Source of the DNA: Tunturiibacter empetritectus
GTDB lineage: Bacteria; Acidobacteriota; Terriglobia; Terriglobales; Acidobacteriaceae
Direction of reading: 5' to 3'
DNA length: 64,000 nucleotides
NCBI RefSeq assembly: GCF_014201375.1
Contig: NZ_JACHDZ010000001.1
Coordinates: forward strand, 1,095,206 to 1,159,205
The stretch's first letter is position 1, and every line of letters starts with the position of its first letter. Positions 16,465-25,316 of this stretch are shown piece by piece. The notes under the pieces are model-generated. The model searched no databases and was not told the origin of the DNA. It saw nothing but the letters and a program-made list of their open reading frames with translations. A program made the position numbers and the translations under genes.

Positions 16465-19400
16465 AACTTCTTTGCGACGGCCTCGCTGAAGGCGATGCAG
16501 GTAGAGATAGATGACAGGTGTGACGTAGAGGGTGAGGGACTGTGAGAGCAGAAGTCCTCCTACGACTGCGATACCTAGTGGACGACGCGCTTCTCCTCCG
16601 ATGCCCTGACCAAATGCAATAGGAGCCGCGCCCAGCAGTGCCGCCATCGTGGTCATCATGATAGGACGGAAGCGCTGAAGACAACCTTGATAGACGGCCT
16701 GCTCGGGCGGGAGTGCGTGATTGCGCTCGGCGGCGAGGGCGAAGTCGACGATCATGATGGCGTTCTTCTTGACGATGCCGATTAGCAGGATGATGCCAAG
16801 GAAGGAGTAGAGGTTGAGATCCTGCCTAAAGATGAGCAGCGTGAGGAGTGCGCCGATGGCCGCGGCAGGGAGGCCGGAGAGGATGGTGATGGGGTGGATG
16901 AAGCTCTCGTAGAGGACGCCGAGGACGAGATAGATGACCATGATGGCGATGATGAGCAGGAGGCCGAGTCCTTTGAGCGAGCTTTGAAATTGTGCGGCGG
17001 TGCCCTGGAAGGTGAAGTTCATGCTGGCGGGAAGGCCCATCTGCGTGGCGGCGCGCTGCACGGCGCGTGTGGCTGCGTCGAGCGAGACGCCGGGCTTGAG
17101 ATCGAAGTGAAAGGTGACGGCGGGAAACTGGCCGAGGTGATTGACGGTGAGTGGTGCGACGGTCTGGCTGAGCGTGGTGACGGCGGAGAGGGGAACGAGG
17201 TGGTTGGTGGTGGATGCGAGGTAGATGCTGCCCATTGTCTCGGGGTCGCGTTGATACTCGCGGGCGACTTCGAGGATGACGTCGTACTGTTGGGAGGCGA
17301 CGGTGATGGTGTTGGCGCGGCGATTTCCGTAGGCGTCGTAGAGGGTGTTGGCGATCTTTTCGGGGTCGATGTTGAGGGACATGGCGAGGTCGCGGCGGAT
17401 GTCGACGTTGACGCGAGGGGCGCTCATCTGGAGGTCGGTGGAGACGTTGGCCAGCTCGGGGAGGGTGTCGAGTTTTTCTTTGAGACGCGGCGCCCAACGG
17501 TAGAGCTCGTCTGCATCGGGGCTTTGGAGAGCGGCGGAGTATTGGGATCGGGATTCGGTCTGGCCGAGGTCGATGAAGTCCGGCTGACGGAGATAGACCT
17601 TGAGGCCGGGGATGCGGTCGAGCTTCTTTTGGAGGTCGGCGATGATGGTTTTGACGTTGGGGCGGTGGTCTCGACGGAGGTTGATCCAGAGCCAGCCTTC
17701 GTTTTGGGCGTAGACGCCGGAGAGGTTGCTGTCCATCCAGGGGAGGGCTGCCATCGCTTTGTTGACTTGTTCGGCGTTGGAGATGGTTTGGGCGAAGGAG
17801 CTGTCCTGCGGGGCTTCGATGTGTCCGGAGATGCCGCCAACGTCGACGGCAGGCATGAAGCTCATGGGGACGATGGTGAAGAGGATGGCGGTGATTGCTG
17901 TCATCGCGATGCTGGCGACGATGGTGGCGCGGGGGTGACGCAGGACTCGATCGAGAGAACGGCGATAGGCGTTTTCTAATGCGGCGTACATGCGCTCGGT
18001 GCGGCGGTGGAACCAGTTGTCTGCGTGGGTGCGCTCGCTGAGGAAACGGCTGCAGAGCATGGGAGTGAGAGTGAGTGCGGAGACACCGGAGAGCAGGATC
18101 GAGACGGAGATGGTGACGGCGAACTCGCGGAGGAGACGCCCGAGGACTCCGTTAAGAAAGAGGATGGGGAGGAAGACGGCGACAAGGGAGAGGGTCATGG
18201 AGAGGATGGTGAAGGCGACTTCGGCGGCTCCGTCGAGCGCGGCGGTGAGGGGGGATTTGCCCATCTCACGATGGCGGACGATGTTTTCGAGCATGACGAT
18301 GGCGTCGTCGACGATGAAGCCGACGGAGAGGGTGATGGCCATCATGGAGAACATGTCGACGGTGTAGTTGAGGAGGCGCATGGCGATGAAGGAGCCAAGG
18401 ATGGAGACGGGGATGGTGGCGCTGGCGATGAGGGTGGACGAGACGGTGCCGAGGAAGGCGAAGATGACGAAGACGACGAGGACGATGGTGAGCATGAGGG
18501 TGTGGTTGACCTCGGAGATGGAGTCGCGGACGATGTCGGCGTCGTCGGAGACTCGGCCGAAGGAGACGCCGGGAGGTAAGACGCTGCGGAGGTTTTGGAC
18601 GGCGGCTTTGACTTGATCGGCGACCTGGACGGTGTTTGCGCCGGGCTGCTTGCGTACTGCGAGGATGACTCCGCGACGACCGTTGATCCAGAAGGTGTGC
18701 TTGTCGTTGCTGGAGCTGTTGAAGACCTGGGCGACCTGGCGGAGGCGGAGGGGAACTCCGTTGCGGTAGGCGATGACGAGGTCGGAGAATTGAGTGGCGG
18801 TGGTGAGCTGGCTGTTGGCCTGGAGGGAGTAGTCACGGGCTTCTCCGTAGAGAGTGCCGGTGGGAAGGCTTGCGCTGTTGGTGGTGAGGGCGGTGCGGAG
18901 TTGTTCGAGATCGAGGCCATAGGCGGCGAGGCGGGCGGGGTCGGCCTGGACGCGGATGGCGGGGCGCTCGGGGCCGTAGACTTCGACCTGCGAGACGCCG
19001 TTGACCATGGAGATCTGCTTGGAGACGATCTGGGTGGCGTAGCGGGAGAACTCCTCGAAGGACATGGTTTGGGAGTGCATCTCGAGCCAGATGATGGGGT
19101 CGTCGGCGGGGTTGACCTTGGAGTAGGAGGGTGGGTCGGGCATGCCGGGAGGAAGGTTGCCGGTGGCGCGGGAGATGGCGGCCTGGACGTCTTGCGCGGC
19201 TGCGTCGACGCTGCGGTTGAGGGCGAATTGGAGGGTGATGTCGGTGCTGCCGACGGAGCTGGTGGAAGTCATGTTTTCGATGCCGGGGATGCGGGAGAAC
19301 TCGCTCTCGAGTGGAGTGGCGACGGTGGAGGCCATGGAGTCGGGGTTGGCTCCGGGGAGTGAGGCGGAGATGTGGATGGTGGGGTACTCGACCTCGGGCA

Positions 19401-19509
19401 GGTTGCTGACTGGAAGGGAGAGATAGCTGAGCAAGCCGAAGCCTGCGATGGCGGAGATGAGCAGTGTGGTGGTGATGGCGCGACGGATGAAGAACTCGGT
19501 AAAGCGCAT
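16420..19509 (-). CDS. RND multidrug efflux permease (AcrB/MdtB-type, HAE1)
   Basis: A 1029-residue inner-membrane proton antiporter of the usual HAE1 length. It starts with the canonical amphipathic helix and TM1 (FTEFFIRRAITTTLL). TM4 carries the proton-relay aspartates D401/D402 in GFIVDDAIVMLEN, and the second half repeats the architecture with GIVKKNAIMIVDFAL. It forms a trimer and pumps drugs or other amphiphiles through a periplasmic adaptor to an outer-membrane channel. The adaptor gene is 28 bases upstream; no TolC-type gene is adjacent. The last 14 residues derive from a dispersed repeat that overran the natural C-terminus. Substrates cannot be told from sequence. Confidence 0.95.
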   Translation of the reverse strand: MRFTEFFIRRAITTTLLISAIAGFGLLSYLSLPVSNLPEVEYPTIHISASLPGANPDSMASTVATPLESEFSRIPGIENMTSTSSVGSTDITLQFALNRSVDAAAQDVQAAISRATGNLPPGMPDPPSYSKVNPADDPIIWLEMHSQTMSFEEFSRYATQIVSKQISMVNGVSQVEVYGPERPAIRVQADPARLAAYGLDLEQLRTALTTNSASLPTGTLYGEARDYSLQANSQLTTATQFSDLVIAYRNGVPLRLRQVAQVFNSSSNDKHTFWINGRRGVILAVRKQPGANTVQVADQVKAAVQNLRSVLPPGVSFGRVSDDADIVRDSISEVNHTLMLTIVLVVFVIFAFLGTVSSTLIASATIPVSILGSFIAMRLLNYTVDMFSMMAITLSVGFIVDDAIVMLENIVRHREMGKSPLTAALDGAAEVAFTILSMTLSLVAVFLPILFLNGVLGRLLREFAVTISVSILLSGVSALTLTPMLCSRFLSERTHADNWFHRRTERMYAALENAYRRSLDRVLRHPRATIVASIAMTAITAILFTIVPMSFMPAVDVGGISGHIEAPQDSSFAQTISNAEQVNKAMAALPWMDSNLSGVYAQNEGWLWINLRRDHRPNVKTIIADLQKKLDRIPGLKVYLRQPDFIDLGQTESRSQYSAALQSPDADELYRWAPRLKEKLDTLPELANVSTDLQMSAPRVNVDIRRDLAMSLNIDPEKIANTLYDAYGNRRANTITVASQQYDVILEVAREYQRDPETMGSIYLASTTNHLVPLSAVTTLSQTVAPLTVNHLGQFPAVTFHFDLKPGVSLDAATRAVQRAATQMGLPASMNFTFQGTAAQFQSSLKGLGLLLIIAIMVIYLVLGVLYESFIHPITILSGLPAAAIGALLTLLIFRQDLNLYSFLGIILLIGIVKKNAIMIVDFALAAERNHALPPEQAVYQGCLQRFRPIMMTTMAALLGAAPIAFGQGIGGEARRPLGIAVVGGLLLSQSLTLYVTPVIYLYLHRLQRGRRKEVVLPDGPPARSAVTS

Positions 19510-19536
19510 GGCTGGAACCTCGTCGGCAGATTGGGC

Positions 19537-20793
19537 TCAGGGTGCGCCGTTGCGCACGGTGTTGTTGGTGGAATCGCGTGATCCGGAGGGCACGTCGATG
19601 GGAGAGACTCGTGCGCCGGGGGTGAGGCGCAGCTGGCCTTCAGTGACGATCTCGTCTCCGGGACGGAGGCCGCTGCCGAGAACTGCGACTTCGCTCGCCG
19701 CCTGTGGGGATGTTGGGGGCCGATAGGTGCGCAGCACGGTGACGGGGACCATGGTTGCGACACTTGCTTGGATGCGCCATGCGTACTTTCCGTCGAGGCC
19801 TTGTTGGATGGCGGACTGCGGAACGACGATCTGGTTGGCGTCGACCCGTAGACGGAGGCGGACGTTGACGAACTCGCCGGGCCAGAGAGCTCCGTCGGTG
19901 TTTGGAAATGTGGCCTTGAGCCGGATGGTGCCGGTAGTGGGATCGACGGTGTTGTCGATGAAATCGAGGCGGCCTTTGCCGAGGGGGCCGTCGCCAGGGC
20001 CTGCCTCGACTTCGAGTGGGCCGAGGGTGCTGAGGTGCTGTACCTCGGCGAGGGCTTGCTCCGGAATGCCGAAGGCTACGCGGATGGGTGCGAGCTGAAG
20101 GAGGGTGACGAGCGTTGTGTCGTTTTCGCGAATCACGTTGCCGGCCTTGACCATGGCGGCACCGGCGCGGCCGGCGATGGGAGCGACGACCTGGGCGAAG
20201 CTGAGCTGCAACTGTGTCTGGGCGATGCGGGCGCGGTCGGCGTTGATGGCACCGGCGGCGGCGGCGATGGCGGCCTTGTCGGCCTGGAGGTTGGCGCGCG
20301 TGGTGTCGCTTATGGTGACGGCTTGCTTCACACTTTGACCGGAGAGAACGCCGAGCTCGCCTAACTTGACGGCAGTGTCGGCTTCGGACTGGCTCTGCTT
20401 CTGCGAGGCTGCATCTCGCGCGGCGATGGCGGTAGCCTGTTGCTCCATGGCGATATCACGATCGAGCTCGGCTTGCTGTTGTGCCTGCTGGCGGCTTAGC
20501 GTGTCGCGGTCGATGGTGAAGAGTAGCTGGCCTTTGGTTACGTTTTGTCCTTCTGTGAAGGCGACGTCTTTGATCTGCCCGGCTACGCGCGGCTTGACGT
20601 CGACACTCTCGACGGCCTCGACGTTTCCTACTGCCGCGATCTCCAATGGCACATCCTGGGCTACGGCGCGGGCAACGTGGACGGGGACGCCCTCGGGAGG
20701 AGAGGTGTTGGCGTGGGCTACGACGCGGGAACATGACGCGAGGGGAATGCAGATTAATGTGCAGAGAAGCGCGAGGGTTTTGTTCGCCTGCAT
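19537..20793 (-). CDS. RND efflux periplasmic adaptor (membrane fusion protein)
   Basis: A 418-residue adaptor. The N-terminus is a lipoprotein signal with lipobox LASC (C21). A lipoyl half-motif (AVGNVEAVESVDVKPRVAGQIKDVAF, about 54-80) leads to a helical hairpin rich in Gln, Ala and Glu (about 95-185) and the second lipoyl half VVAPIAGRAGAAMVKAGNVI; beta-barrel and membrane-proximal domains follow. This is the MdtA/AcrA architecture linking the inner-membrane pump to an outer-membrane factor. It is the first gene of a two-gene operon with the permease, the order typical for such pumps. The C-terminal tail is Ser/Asn-rich. Confidence 0.94.
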   Translation of the reverse strand: MQANKTLALLCTLICIPLASCSRVVAHANTSPPEGVPVHVARAVAQDVPLEIAAVGNVEAVESVDVKPRVAGQIKDVAFTEGQNVTKGQLLFTIDRDTLSRQQAQQQAELDRDIAMEQQATAIAARDAASQKQSQSEADTAVKLGELGVLSGQSVKQAVTISDTTRANLQADKAAIAAAAGAINADRARIAQTQLQLSFAQVVAPIAGRAGAAMVKAGNVIRENDTTLVTLLQLAPIRVAFGIPEQALAEVQHLSTLGPLEVEAGPGDGPLGKGRLDFIDNTVDPTTGTIRLKATFPNTDGALWPGEFVNVRLRLRVDANQIVVPQSAIQQGLDGKYAWRIQASVATMVPVTVLRTYRPPTSPQAASEVAVLGSGLRPGDEIVTEGQLRLTPGARVSPIDVPSGSRDSTNNTVRNGAP

Positions 20794-21016
20794 AGCGGTA
20801 GTACCTCAGTGTCAGGATGAGCCTGTGTTCTGAGCTTGAAAACCGATATGCAGCCGGAGGTGCTAAAGCTGCAGGGAGTATGGCAGGATGCGCGGTGGAG
20901 TATGTCGCTGCGGACTGGCTTCGCTGGCTGCTTTGCAGGTATTGGGATAGTGGGTCAGTTTGAGGTGAACGGCTCAACTTGCCGAAAAGCCGACTTTCAG
21001 AGGAACCGCAGGGACT

Positions 21017-21892
21017 ATGATGCCCTGCATGAAGAAGAAACCGACCGTGAACTGGCCAACCGCGAAACGAATCAACTTCGCCAAGTTAGTGACACTCTTC
21101 ATCTGGTGCGTGGCGTCACTTCCTTTGTGCGGAGCAGGCCAAGCTAGCAGGCCACCCACGTCCCGCCAGCAACTATGGGACATTGGATCCAAGAGTCTCT
21201 TTCTATCCTGCGCAGGAACTCGCCATGGACCTGCAGTCATCCTCGAATCCGGCCGTGGTCGCACCAGTTCCGACTGGAGCAAGGTCCAACCTGACATCGC
21301 GGCCTTCACCCAGGTTTGTAGTTACGACCGGGACGGATTAGGCCAAAGCCGCCCTCAGCGCAGCGCACCCGAGGATGCCGCACAATTCGTTGACGACCTC
21401 CATCGACTGCTTGCCGTCGCCACCATCCAACCGCCTTATATTCTCGTCGGTCACTCTCTAGGCGGACTGCTCGTCCGCCTTTATCAGACAAAGTATCCCG
21501 GAACCGTCAAAGGCCTTGTACTTGTCGATCCCGTCCACGGAGAGACATGGCGGGCTCTTCAGGTCGATCCCAATGCCTTCAATGGACAGACTCCGGAACA
21601 GATTCGCCGCACCGGCCAGCTCCCACCCACCGAGCGCCTCGAGTGGCACACTGATATTCCTCTCATTGTCCTCGGCCACGGCAAGCCCATCGATTTTCCA
21701 CCGCCTCTCAACACCAAAAGCGCCCAGATCGAAGCCAACTTCCTCGCGGCAGACAAAGACCTGGCCTCTCGCTCTTCGAATGGACACTTCCGACTCGCCG
21801 AGCAGAGCGGCCACTTCATTCAGATCGACGAACCCGAGCTCGTCAGCAAGGCGATCCGCGAAGTCTGGGATGCTGCAGTGGACTCGCATTGA
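21017..21892 (+). CDS. Secreted alpha/beta hydrolase
   Basis: A 291-residue protein. The N-terminus is basic then hydrophobic (LVTLFIWCVASLPLCGAGQA), a likely signal peptide. ATGs at 17, 20 and 29 of this kilobase are all in frame; the first two sit close to an AGGGA. The alpha/beta-hydrolase core includes a strand ending PAVILESGRG, CSYDRDGLGQS, the nucleophile elbow GHSLGG (S147) and a C-terminal SGHFIQ with the catalytic histidine; an acid residue is likely around VLVDPVHGE. The family covers esterases, lipases and haloalkane-type hydrolases, so the substrate is open. It lies between the efflux operon and the LytS/LytTR pair, transcribed alone. Confidence 0.88.
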   Translation: MMPCMKKKPTVNWPTAKRINFAKLVTLFIWCVASLPLCGAGQASRPPTSRQQLWDIGSKSLFLSCAGTRHGPAVILESGRGRTSSDWSKVQPDIAAFTQVCSYDRDGLGQSRPQRSAPEDAAQFVDDLHRLLAVATIQPPYILVGHSLGGLLVRLYQTKYPGTVKGLVLVDPVHGETWRALQVDPNAFNGQTPEQIRRTGQLPPTERLEWHTDIPLIVLGHGKPIDFPPPLNTKSAQIEANFLAADKDLASRSSNGHFRLAEQSGHFIQIDEPELVSKAIREVWDAAVDSH

Positions 21893-22077
21893 TAGCGTGC
21901 CGGAGCGAGGGAGCGAGATGTAACATGGTTGCCTGCAAGAATGAGGGCGTTGGCTGCAAAGATGTTGGAGTCGCGGGGGAGAGGATAGATCCTGATTCTT
22001 GCACGCTCTCGCTTAGGGAGGTGCGGCGTAGATTTGACGTAGAAAGAACCTTTCAGGATTAGAGAAAGGATGTGCGC

Positions 22078-23214
22078 ATGAACGCTCTCACCACTGCTCC
22101 GGAGTACCGGCAGGCTCCGGCGATCTTGCAGGAAAAGACAGCCGAGGAAGGCGCTGCACCTGCAAGCAGGCATCTCAACGGCTACGTGTTGATCCTGTCG
22201 CTTGCGGCCATACTGGCGCTCGCTACTGCAGCCGAGTGTGGGTCGGTGATGCATCCAGCCTCGCTGGTTTATGGCGCAGTTCTTTGGGGTTGGTGGGGAA
22301 CGATTGCGTGCGTACTGTGGAAGCTGGCGCCGCGCTTACCGATTGTCTCCAGCCTTTCCGTGAAGACGATTGTGCTGCACGTGATTGCGGGATCGATGCT
22401 TGCGCTGGTTCATCTGCTGATGCTGTGGGGTATCGGCTTTCCGCTCGGCTGGGGTCCGGGGGAGGAACGCCTGATGTGGGGGGTTCTGTTCAACGTCAAC
22501 CGGTTCGGCATCGAGCTTCTGCTCTATGGGTTCATTATCGGGGTGACCGGAATCGTTCAATACAAGTTGCGGGCGCAGGACGATGCGATGCGATCGCTCG
22601 AGCTTCAGAAGCAGCTCTCTTCGGCTCACCTGCGTGCGCTGCAGATGCAGCTTGAGCCACACTTTCTCTTCAATACGTTGAACGCAATCACGACGCTGGT
22701 GGAGCTTGGGAGACAGCGAGAGGCGGTAGAGATGCTGTCCCATCTGAACGCGATCCTGAAGAGCACGCTGAAGCGGACGACGCCGGAGAAGGTTCCGCTC
22801 TCGCAGGAGTTGGAGATGATCGATAACTATCTGGCGATCGAGCAGATTCGATTTGCGGATCGACTGAAGGTAAAGATCAAGGTCGATCCTGGAGCGCTGG
22901 ACAGCCTGGTGCCGTGTTTTTTGCTCCAGCCTATTGTTGAGAATGCGATTCGGCATGGGATTGCGCATTGTGTGAGTGAGGGCGTGGTGGAGGCCTCTGC
23001 GCGACGCGACGGTGGGAGCCTGCACCTGATGGTGCGCGATACGGGAGCCGAAGCTGGTGCGCAGTCGCAGAAAGGACACGGGATCGGGCTGAAGAATACG
23101 CGGGAGCGATTGCTGCACTTTTACCAGAACGAATTTGCGATGAGGGCACAGCCGCTTGAGGATGGCGGCTTTGAGGTTGCGATCACCATACCTTATGAGC
23201 CGCAAGCCCTATGA
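22078..23214 (+). CDS. LytS/YehU-type sensor histidine kinase
   Basis: A 378-residue kinase. I start at the ATG at 22078, which has AAAGG 8 bases upstream, rather than the GTG two codons earlier. Four hydrophobic segments occupy roughly residues 35-165. The His_kinase domain follows a short coiled coil: the phospho-acceptor H195 lies in LEPHFLFNTLNA, and the HATPase part has QPIVENAIRHGI (N box) and GHGIGLKNTRERL (G box). Such kinases pair with LytTR regulators and sense envelope state or small molecules. The response regulator gene overlaps its last four bases, so the two are translationally coupled. Confidence 0.93.
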   Translation: MNALTTAPEYRQAPAILQEKTAEEGAAPASRHLNGYVLILSLAAILALATAAECGSVMHPASLVYGAVLWGWWGTIACVLWKLAPRLPIVSSLSVKTIVLHVIAGSMLALVHLLMLWGIGFPLGWGPGEERLMWGVLFNVNRFGIELLLYGFIIGVTGIVQYKLRAQDDAMRSLELQKQLSSAHLRALQMQLEPHFLFNTLNAITTLVELGRQREAVEMLSHLNAILKSTLKRTTPEKVPLSQELEMIDNYLAIEQIRFADRLKVKIKVDPGALDSLVPCFLLQPIVENAIRHGIAHCVSEGVVEASARRDGGSLHLMVRDTGAEAGAQSQKGHGIGLKNTRERLLHFYQNEFAMRAQPLEDGGFEVAITIPYEPQAL

Positions 23215-23987
23215 AGCTGAAGACGCTGATTGCCGATGACGAACCACTGGCACGGGAACGTTTGCGTTTTCTGCTTGCCGGGGATGATGAGGTGGAGGTG
23301 GTTGGCGAGTGCAGGAACGGCGGCGAGGTGTTGGCCTCGCTGAGGGCGTCGCGGGTCGACGTTCTGTTTCTGGATATCCAGATGCCAGGCAGGGGAGGGT
23401 TTGAGGTGATCGAGCAGGTGGGCGCGGCACAGATGCCGGTGACGGTATTTGTAACGGCGCATGATCAGTATGCGCTGCGCGCGTTTGGGGTGCATGCGCT
23501 TGATTACCTGACGAAGCCTGTGGAACCGGAGCGGCTGAAGGTTGCGCTGGCACAGGCGAAGAAGCGAATTGCTTCGAATACAGCCTTGCTGAACCAGGAG
23601 CGTTTGAAGCAGGTTCTGGCTGAAGTGGAGACGGGAGACACTGGAGCAAAGGAGTATCCGAAGCGGCTGCTGGTGCCGAATGGAACGAAGGATACGGTGG
23701 TTAATGTTCAGGAGATCGAGTGGATTGAGGCGCAGGATTACTATTCGTGCCTACATGTGGGGACGAAGAGTTTTATGCTGCGGGAGACGGTGAAGCAGCT
23801 GGCTAATACGCTGGACCCGAATCGATTTGTGCGGATTCACCGGTCTACGATCGTGAACATGGACTATGTGCGCGAGGTGGCGCGAGAGGGGCGTAGTGAG
23901 GGGTCGGTGATTCTGACGCGTGGGCAAAGGCTGAAGATGAGCAAGACGGGGTGGCAGAATCTGGTGATGGCGAGCCGCGGGCCTTGA
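23211..23987 (+). CDS. LytTR-family response regulator
   Basis: A 258-residue two-domain regulator. The receiver domain (1-120) has the acidic pocket in IADDEPLARERL, the phospho-acceptor D55 in LFLDIQMPG and the conserved T and K in FVTAHDQYALRAF and YLTKPVEPE. The LytTR DNA-binding domain covers about 150-255 (IEWIEAQDYYSCLHV, FVRIHRSTIVNMDYV). LytTR proteins bind imperfect direct repeats at target promoters. The four-base overlap with the kinase gene marks a cognate pair. Targets are not evident in the window. Confidence 0.94.
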   Translation: MKLKTLIADDEPLARERLRFLLAGDDEVEVVGECRNGGEVLASLRASRVDVLFLDIQMPGRGGFEVIEQVGAAQMPVTVFVTAHDQYALRAFGVHALDYLTKPVEPERLKVALAQAKKRIASNTALLNQERLKQVLAEVETGDTGAKEYPKRLLVPNGTKDTVVNVQEIEWIEAQDYYSCLHVGTKSFMLRETVKQLANTLDPNRFVRIHRSTIVNMDYVREVAREGRSEGSVILTRGQRLKMSKTGWQNLVMASRGP

Positions 23988-24062
23988 ATTGAGGCGTGGG
24001 TGGCGCTGCAGTGCGGCTCATCGCGAGTGGTCTGGCGGGCGCGGGCGCACTACACTAGAAGG

Positions 24063-25160
24063 ATGAGCCAGATTGCCGCTTCGATTGCGACGACGTTTTC
24101 CGAGATTGCAGGTAAGTTCACCGAGGGCTCCCGGATTGGGCGGGATGAAGCGCGGTGGCTTTGGAACAACGCTTCCGATGAGGAGCTGCGCTCTCTTGCC
24201 GCCGTGGCGCGCGGTCGATTTCATGCTCCGGGTTCGTGCACGTATATGGTGATGCGGATCATCAACTATACGAATGTGTGTGTCGCGCAGTGCGACTACT
24301 GTGCGTTCTACAAGCTGCCCAGCCAGGATGGCGGGTATGTGTTGAGCCAGGAAGATGTGTTTGCGAAGCTGGATGAACTGCTGGCGTTGGGAGGAGATCT
24401 GGCGGCGTTCAATGGCGGATTTAATCCGCATCTGCCGCTGAGTTATTACTGCGAGTTGTTTGCTGCGATTCGCGCGCGGTATGGCGATGGGCTGGAGTTT
24501 TATGCGCTGACCATTGCGGAGTTTATGTATCTGGCGGATCATGCGAAGCTGAGCTACCCGGCGGCGGCGGCGCGGCTGAAGGCTGCAGGCGTGCGGTGGA
24601 TCACTGGCGGTGGGTCGGAGATTCTGACTGAGGAGTTTCGCGCGCGGCACTCGAAGTTCAAGTACACCGTCGCGCAGTATTTTGAAGCGCAGCTGGCGAT
24701 TGTTGAAGCAGGGTTGAAGACGACGGCGACGATGGTGATCGGATTTGATGAGAGCCTGGAGGAGCGACTGGAGCACCTTGAACGGACGCGACAGTTTCAG
24801 GATGAGACTGGTGGGCTGGCGAGCTTTCTTTGCTGGACGTTCAAGCCTTACTTCACGCAGATTGGTGGGATTGAGATTACGACGGCGGAGTATCTGCGGC
24901 ACCTGGCGTTGTGCCGAATTTATCTGGATAATGTTCCGCGGATTCGTACTTCGGTGTTGACTCAGAATGAGCAGGCGCTGGGTGGGTTGAACTATGGTGC
25001 GGATGACTTCGATCTGCCGATTGAAGATGAGGTGACGCAGAAGGCGGGGGCAACGATCAGCCTGGACTTTGAGCGGATACTGAACTATGCGCGGGAGCTT
25101 GGATACACGCCGAAGTATCGGCATGTCTCGCTGGGCCAGCCGCCGTGGGCGGATGTTTAA
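24063..25160 (+). CDS. mqnC: Dehypoxanthine futalosine cyclase (MqnC), radical SAM
   Basis: A 365-residue radical-SAM enzyme. The [4Fe-4S] motif is CxxxCxxC at C73, C77 and C80 (NVCVAQCDYCAFYK). The following stretch GGYVLSQEDVFAKLDELLALG and the C-terminal LASFLCWTFKPYFTQIGG, YLRHLALCRIYLDNVPRI and LNYGADDFD match MqnC of the futalosine menaquinone pathway, which cyclises dehypoxanthine futalosine. MqnE and CofH are related, but the C-terminal segments favour MqnC. The ATG at 24063 is preferred over an upstream frame opening at 24000. No other mqn gene is present here. It implies menaquinone as respiratory quinone. Confidence 0.85.
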   Translation: MSQIAASIATTFSEIAGKFTEGSRIGRDEARWLWNNASDEELRSLAAVARGRFHAPGSCTYMVMRIINYTNVCVAQCDYCAFYKLPSQDGGYVLSQEDVFAKLDELLALGGDLAAFNGGFNPHLPLSYYCELFAAIRARYGDGLEFYALTIAEFMYLADHAKLSYPAAAARLKAAGVRWITGGGSEILTEEFRARHSKFKYTVAQYFEAQLAIVEAGLKTTATMVIGFDESLEERLEHLERTRQFQDETGGLASFLCWTFKPYFTQIGGIEITTAEYLRHLALCRIYLDNVPRIRTSVLTQNEQALGGLNYGADDFDLPIEDEVTQKAGATISLDFERILNYARELGYTPKYRHVSLGQPPWADV

Positions 25161-25167
25161 AGATTTG

Positions 25168-25265
25168 TCCTGCCGGACGGGCTGCCTGCGCGGCAGGCGG
25201 TCACTTCGTGACGGGTATACCTTGTCACGGCAAGACAATTGATAATGGCCCTCCCGTTGGCCGGG
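25168..25265 (+). repeat. Dispersed structured repeat, copy 3
   Basis: Begins 8 bases after the mqnC stop. It has GTCCTGCCGGAC, the hairpin TGCCTGCGCGGCA, TCACTTCGTGACGGGTATACC and CCTCCCGTTGGCCGG. Here the repeat lies wholly outside coding sequence. The rest of the gap to 25316 shows nothing else. Confidence 0.8.
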
Positions 25266-25316
25266 AAGAAAGATTTTCCCTTACACATAGTGGGCCTTCT
25301 TGAACCGGATTCTTTG

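Noticed and set aside
16894..17979. A 361-codon frame antisense to the RND permease
   Set aside because: Composition artefact of GC-rich third positions; the RND frame is complete on the other strand.
24018..25238. A 406-codon frame antisense to mqnC
   Set aside because: Arg/Gln/Leu-rich shadow; mqnC has the radical-SAM cysteines and full family length.
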